From: Campylobacter sp.
GTDB lineage: Bacteria > Campylobacterota > Campylobacteria > Campylobacterales > Campylobacteraceae
Assembly: GCA_017506845.1 (NCBI GenBank)
Contig: JAFVMP010000227.1
Span: 1-5,744, forward strand
Direction of reading: 5' to 3'
Length of the DNA stretch: 5,744 nt
Of the stretch, positions 5,055 through 5,744 are shown piece after piece. A program made the position numbers and the translations under genes. The notes beneath the pieces are model-generated. The model was given only the letters and a program-made list of their open reading frames with translations, had not been told where the DNA came from and made no database searches. Position 1 is the first letter of the stretch. Each line of letters opens with the position of its first letter.

Positions 5055-5744
5055 ATGAGTTTAAAACAAAAAGCTCTTGATTATCACATAGATGGCAAGA
5101 TAGAAATCAATGTCAAAAAACCTTGCGTAAGTGCTGAAGATTTAAGTCTAGCATATAGCCCAGGCGTTGCTGAACCTTGTATGGAGATAAGCGCAAACAA
5201 CGAACTAGCTTATAAATATACAAATAAAGGCAATCTAGTAGCAGTAATCACTGATAGCACTGCTGTTTTAGGGCTTGGTGATATAGGTTCAATAGCTGGC
5301 AAACCAGTAATGGAGGGGAAAGCTGTTTTATTTAAAAAATTTGCCAATGTAGATGCTTTTGATATTGAACTTGATGAGAAAGATCCTGATAAAATCGTAG
5401 AAATATGCAAGGCTCTAGCTCCTACATTTGGTGGTATAAATTTAGAAGATATAGCCGCTCCAAAATGCTTTTATATAGAAAAAAAACTTCAAGAAAGCGT
5501 AAATATTCCAGTAATGCATGATGACCAACATGGCACAGCTATTATCACAACTGCAGGCTTATTAAATGCTTTAGAGATTAATGGCAAAGATATTAGCAAA
5601 ATAAAAGTTGTAGTAAGCGGTAGTGGTGCAGCTGGTATCGCATGCGCAAAAATGTATCAAAGCGTTGGTGTTAAAAATATCATAATGTGTGATAGCAAAG
5701 GCGTTATTCACTCAAAAAGAGATGATTTAACTGCTGAGAAAAAA
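5055..5744 (+). CDS. mez: Malic enzyme (malate dehydrogenase, decarboxylating), 5' part
   Basis: Oxidative decarboxylation of malate to pyruvate and CO2 with NAD or NADP, linking the C4 acid pool to pyruvate in the cytoplasm. The first 230 codons are present and open to the window end. From about residue 30 the catalytic domain shows [11 protein letters not shown] (34-42, with catalytic-type Y34), [29 protein letters not shown] (66-94, with catalytic-type K89), NLEDI (129-133) and MHDDQHGTA (154-162), whose acidic residues bind the divalent metal. The NAD(P)-binding domain begins at about 180, with V-S-G-S-G-A-A-G at 187-194 as the dinucleotide-binding loop. Small bacterial malic enzymes run to about 400-430 residues, so roughly half is missing; whether a phosphotransacetylase-like tail exists cannot be told. 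Start supported by AAGGA at 5044-5048, six bases before ATG. An A8 run at 5479-5486 sits in frame. Cofactor preference is not decided here. Confidence 0.94.
   Translation, partial: MSLKQKALDYHIDGKIEINVKKPCVSAEDLSLAYSPGVAEPCMEISANNELAYKYTNKGNLVAVITDSTAVLGLGDIGSIAGKPVMEGKAVLFKKFANVDAFDIELDEKDPDKIVEICKALAPTFGGINLEDIAAPKCFYIEKKLQESVNIPVMHDDQHGTAIITTAGLLNALEINGKDISKIKVVVSGSGAAGIACAKMYQSVGVKNIIMCDSKGVIHSKRDDLTAEKK

Noticed and set aside
5210..5410. 66-codon minus-strand reading frame inside the malic enzyme gene
   Set aside because: Serine-rich low-complexity translation typical of an antisense shadow over a conserved coding region.
5479..5486. A8 homopolymer in the malic enzyme gene as a phase-variable tract
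   Set aside because: It encodes E-K-K in frame in an AT-rich genome. Campylobacter phase variation usually uses longer G/C tracts, and none is present in this window.
1..5744. CRISPR arrays, insertion sequences, tRNA or rRNA genes, toxin-antitoxin or defence genes
   Set aside because: No spaced direct repeats, transposase-like proteins, terminal repeats or structural RNA signatures were seen, and all space is taken by housekeeping genes and short gaps.

Overview
The window is a compact, AT-rich stretch of bacterial chromosome. It most likely comes from a Campylobacter or close campylobacterotal relative, possibly of the fetus/hyointestinalis type. This rests on the low G+C, the protein families, and the gene set malic enzyme / glutamyl-tRNA synthetase / divergent SurA-like chaperone, which from memory matches C. 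jejuni Cj1287c-Cj1289. All genes look chromosomal and housekeeping. I see no mobile element, CRISPR array, tRNA or rRNA.

Layout from left to right: a YajQ-family protein (26-523, +) is followed 10 bases later by an exported DsbA-type thiol oxidoreductase (534-1199, +), probably in one transcript. After a 74-base gap comes a radical SAM protein of the coproporphyrinogen III oxidase-like superfamily (1274-2584, +). It meets a SurA-like periplasmic chaperone (3413-2586, -) tail to tail with a single base between stop codons. The chaperone gene diverges from gltX (3485-4864, +) across a 71-base promoter region. gltX ends at a clear intrinsic terminator (4870-4900). A 190-base gap then leads to the first 230 codons of a malic enzyme gene (5055 onward, +), cut by the window end exactly on a codon boundary.

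Functionally, DsbA and the SurA-like protein both act on proteins crossing or folding in the periplasm. The radical SAM protein is probably tied to heme chemistry or heme handling. GltX and malic enzyme are core translation and carbon metabolism.

No new multi-gene system is visible. The strongest unexplained signals are regulatory. (1) A long inverted repeat (1226-1240 / 1262-1276) has its left arm over the -10 box of the radical SAM gene and its right arm over the Shine-Dalgarno and start codon, so only read-through mRNA could fold to hide the start. (2) A near-perfect AT palindrome lies just upstream, over the -35 region of the same promoter. (3) The surA-like and gltX promoters appear to share overlapping -10 elements on opposite strands.
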